DNA of 7,278 nt from Xanthobacteraceae bacterium (GTDB taxonomy: Bacteria; Pseudomonadota; Alphaproteobacteria; Rhizobiales; Xanthobacteraceae): assembly GCA_019746355.1 (NCBI GenBank), contig JAIESC010000302.1:1-7278 (forward strand). The letters are read 5' to 3'. Below the pieces are notes generated by a model that saw only the letters and a program-made list of their open reading frames with translations, was not told the origin of the DNA and searched no databases. Position numbers and translations under genes: made by a program. Below are positions 6,163 through 7,278 of the stretch, piece by piece. How positions within the stretch are numbered: the stretch's first letter is position 1; each line of letters starts with the position of its first letter.

Positions 6163-6177
6163 GTTTCGAAGCGAAAC
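6163..6177 (+). promoter_or_regulatory. Small hairpin in the sensor-kinase leader
   Basis: GTTTCG (6163-6168) and CGAAAC (6172-6177) form a six-base stem with an AAG loop, ending ten bases before the ATG at 6188. It occupies the place where a ribosome site would be expected, and no clear Shine-Dalgarno sequence is seen there. It could limit initiation, or it could be a protein-binding dyad; the evidence is only the complementarity. Confidence 0.25.
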
Positions 6178-6187
6178 CGCACGCCCG

Positions 6188-7278
6188 ATGCCAGCATCGC
6201 GAATCCCGGCCCTTTCGTTTCGGACCATCCTCTTTCTCATCGCCATCGCCGGCATCCTGCCGGCCGTGGCGTTTTCCGGCATCCTGCTGAAGCGGTTTGC
6301 CGACAATGAGCGGTTGCGCGCGGAACGGACGCTGATCGAAAGCACCCGGGGCATCGCCCGCGGCATCGATTCGCAGTTCAGGGCCGCGGAGGCCGCGGTC
6401 CTGACGCTGCGCGATTCGGCCCAGCTCGATTCGGGCAACCTCAAGGAGTTCGAGCAACGGCTGCGCCGGACCGCCGCCGAAACCGGCCGGGACTTTTCGC
6501 TGGTCGAGGCTGACGGACGACAACTCATCAACACGCTGCTGCCGGAAGGCCAGCCGCCCGGGCGGAACGATCCCGCATTGTGGGCCGAAGTGTTTTCCGC
6601 AAAGCGAACCGTCGTCTCCAACGTGATCGAGGGCCCGGTCACCAGGCGGCTGCAGGCGGCGGTGGCGGTTCCGGTGATCCGCGGCGGCAAGGTGCGGTGG
6701 GCGCTCGCGGCGGCCCTGTTCGCCAAGGACTTCGGGCCGGTGATCCTGGAGCCCGGCGTGCCCAGCGACTGGATCGTCTCGATCGTCGACAGCAACGGGC
6801 GGCACATGGCGCGGTCCCGCAACGACGATCAGTTCGCCGGCCAGCCGCTGGTCCCGGCCCTGATCGACTACATGAAGACCGGCAGCACCGGCGTTCTCAA
6901 AACGACGTCTCTGGAAGGCATCCCGCTGATCTCGACCATCCAGTATGCGCCGATGAGCCACTGGGCGGCTGCGGTCGGACTGCCGCTCTCCTCGCTCGAG
7001 ACGCCGCTGTGGCAGACGCTCGGCCAGCTGCTGGTCATCGCCGCGATCCTCGCGCTGTTGTCGTTCCTCCTTGCTTTCCTCGTCGCACGCTCGCTCGACC
7101 TTTCGATCGGCGAACTGACCGGCGCGGCCAGCGCACTCGGCCGCGGCGCGGCGATCGAGGCGCCCAGCTCGGTGGTCAAGGAATTCAACGAGGTCGGCGC
7201 CGTGCTGGAGCGGACCTCGCGCACGCTGCGCGGCCTCACCTCCAATCTCGAGGCGCAGGTCGCCGAGCGCACCGCCGA
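6188..7278 (+). CDS. Membrane sensor protein, probable histidine kinase with Cache-like and HAMP domains (3' end outside the window)
   Basis: The first 363 codons are present and the frame is still open at the right edge. A membrane helix at about 13-34 is followed by a periplasmic sensor region (35 to about 275). Its pattern IVDSNGRHMARSRND then FAGQP resembles double-Cache ligand-binding domains. A second helix spans about 281-300 and is followed by a HAMP-like linker (about 300-345) and the start of a coiled coil, LEAQVAERTA, which in this family commonly leads into PAS and histidine-kinase domains. The kinase call is therefore inferred: no H-box or ATPase domain lies inside the window, and a diguanylate cyclase or chemoreceptor output is possible. 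The ATG at 6188 is the only reasonable start, since an in-frame stop occurs at 6140 and no other ATG, GTG or TTG lies between; the ribosome site is weak. It is divergent from the L,D-transpeptidase operon across a 219-bp spacer, so it may share control with it. Confidence 0.85.
   Translation, partial: MPASRIPALSFRTILFLIAIAGILPAVAFSGILLKRFADNERLRAERTLIESTRGIARGIDSQFRAAEAAVLTLRDSAQLDSGNLKEFEQRLRRTAAETGRDFSLVEADGRQLINTLLPEGQPPGRNDPALWAEVFSAKRTVVSNVIEGPVTRRLQAAVAVPVIRGGKVRWALAAALFAKDFGPVILEPGVPSDWIVSIVDSNGRHMARSRNDDQFAGQPLVPALIDYMKTGSTGVLKTTSLEGIPLISTIQYAPMSHWAAAVGLPLSSLETPLWQTLGQLLVIAAILALLSFLLAFLVARSLDLSIGELTGAASALGRGAAIEAPSSVVKEFNEVGAVLERTSRTLRGLTSNLEAQVAERTA

Noticed and set aside
6083..6961. 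A 292-residue minus-strand frame opposite the sensor gene
   Set aside because: It is a shadow of the plus-strand sensor, which has membrane helices, a Cache-like pattern and a HAMP region in a frame open to the window edge.

Overview
The window is GC-rich chromosomal DNA that reads like an alphaproteobacterium of the Bradyrhizobium/Rhodopseudomonas group. That placement is inferred from base composition, codon use and the flavour of the proteins (an AapJ/BztA-type amino-acid binding protein, a YkuD L,D-transpeptidase and a Cache-HAMP sensor kinase); no marker gene confirms it. There are seven protein genes, no RNA genes, no CRISPR array and no transposase.

Left part (1-3681): positions 1-185 are non-coding and hold two imperfect 38-bp direct repeats and a hairpin. 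Three genes then lie on the minus strand, transcribed from right to left: an MFS exporter-like permease (3681-2323), a putative zinc metallopeptidase with HETGH (2299-1214) and an ATP-grasp ligase of the D-Ala-D-Ala ligase superfamily (1217-186). The first junction is 23 bp and the second is an ATGA overlap, so this is almost certainly one operon. A ligase, a peptidase and a transporter together suggest handling of a small peptide or amino-acid conjugate. This is the least explained and most interesting unit in the window.

Middle (3682-4285): a 217-bp divergent spacer contains four GGAAAC/GTTTCC half-sites arranged as two inverted pairs. A small secreted protein of unknown function (3899-4216, plus strand) follows, then a perfect 14-bp-stem hairpin between convergent genes.

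Right part (4286-7278): a minus-strand pair encodes a periplasmic L,D-transpeptidase (5968-5360) and, 24 bp downstream, an AapJ-like amino-acid binding protein (5335-4286) with no permease or ATPase genes next to it. Divergent from them, across a 219-bp spacer, a membrane sensor protein (Cache-like sensor, two membrane segments, HAMP, coiled coil; probably a histidine kinase) starts at 6188 and runs off the right edge.
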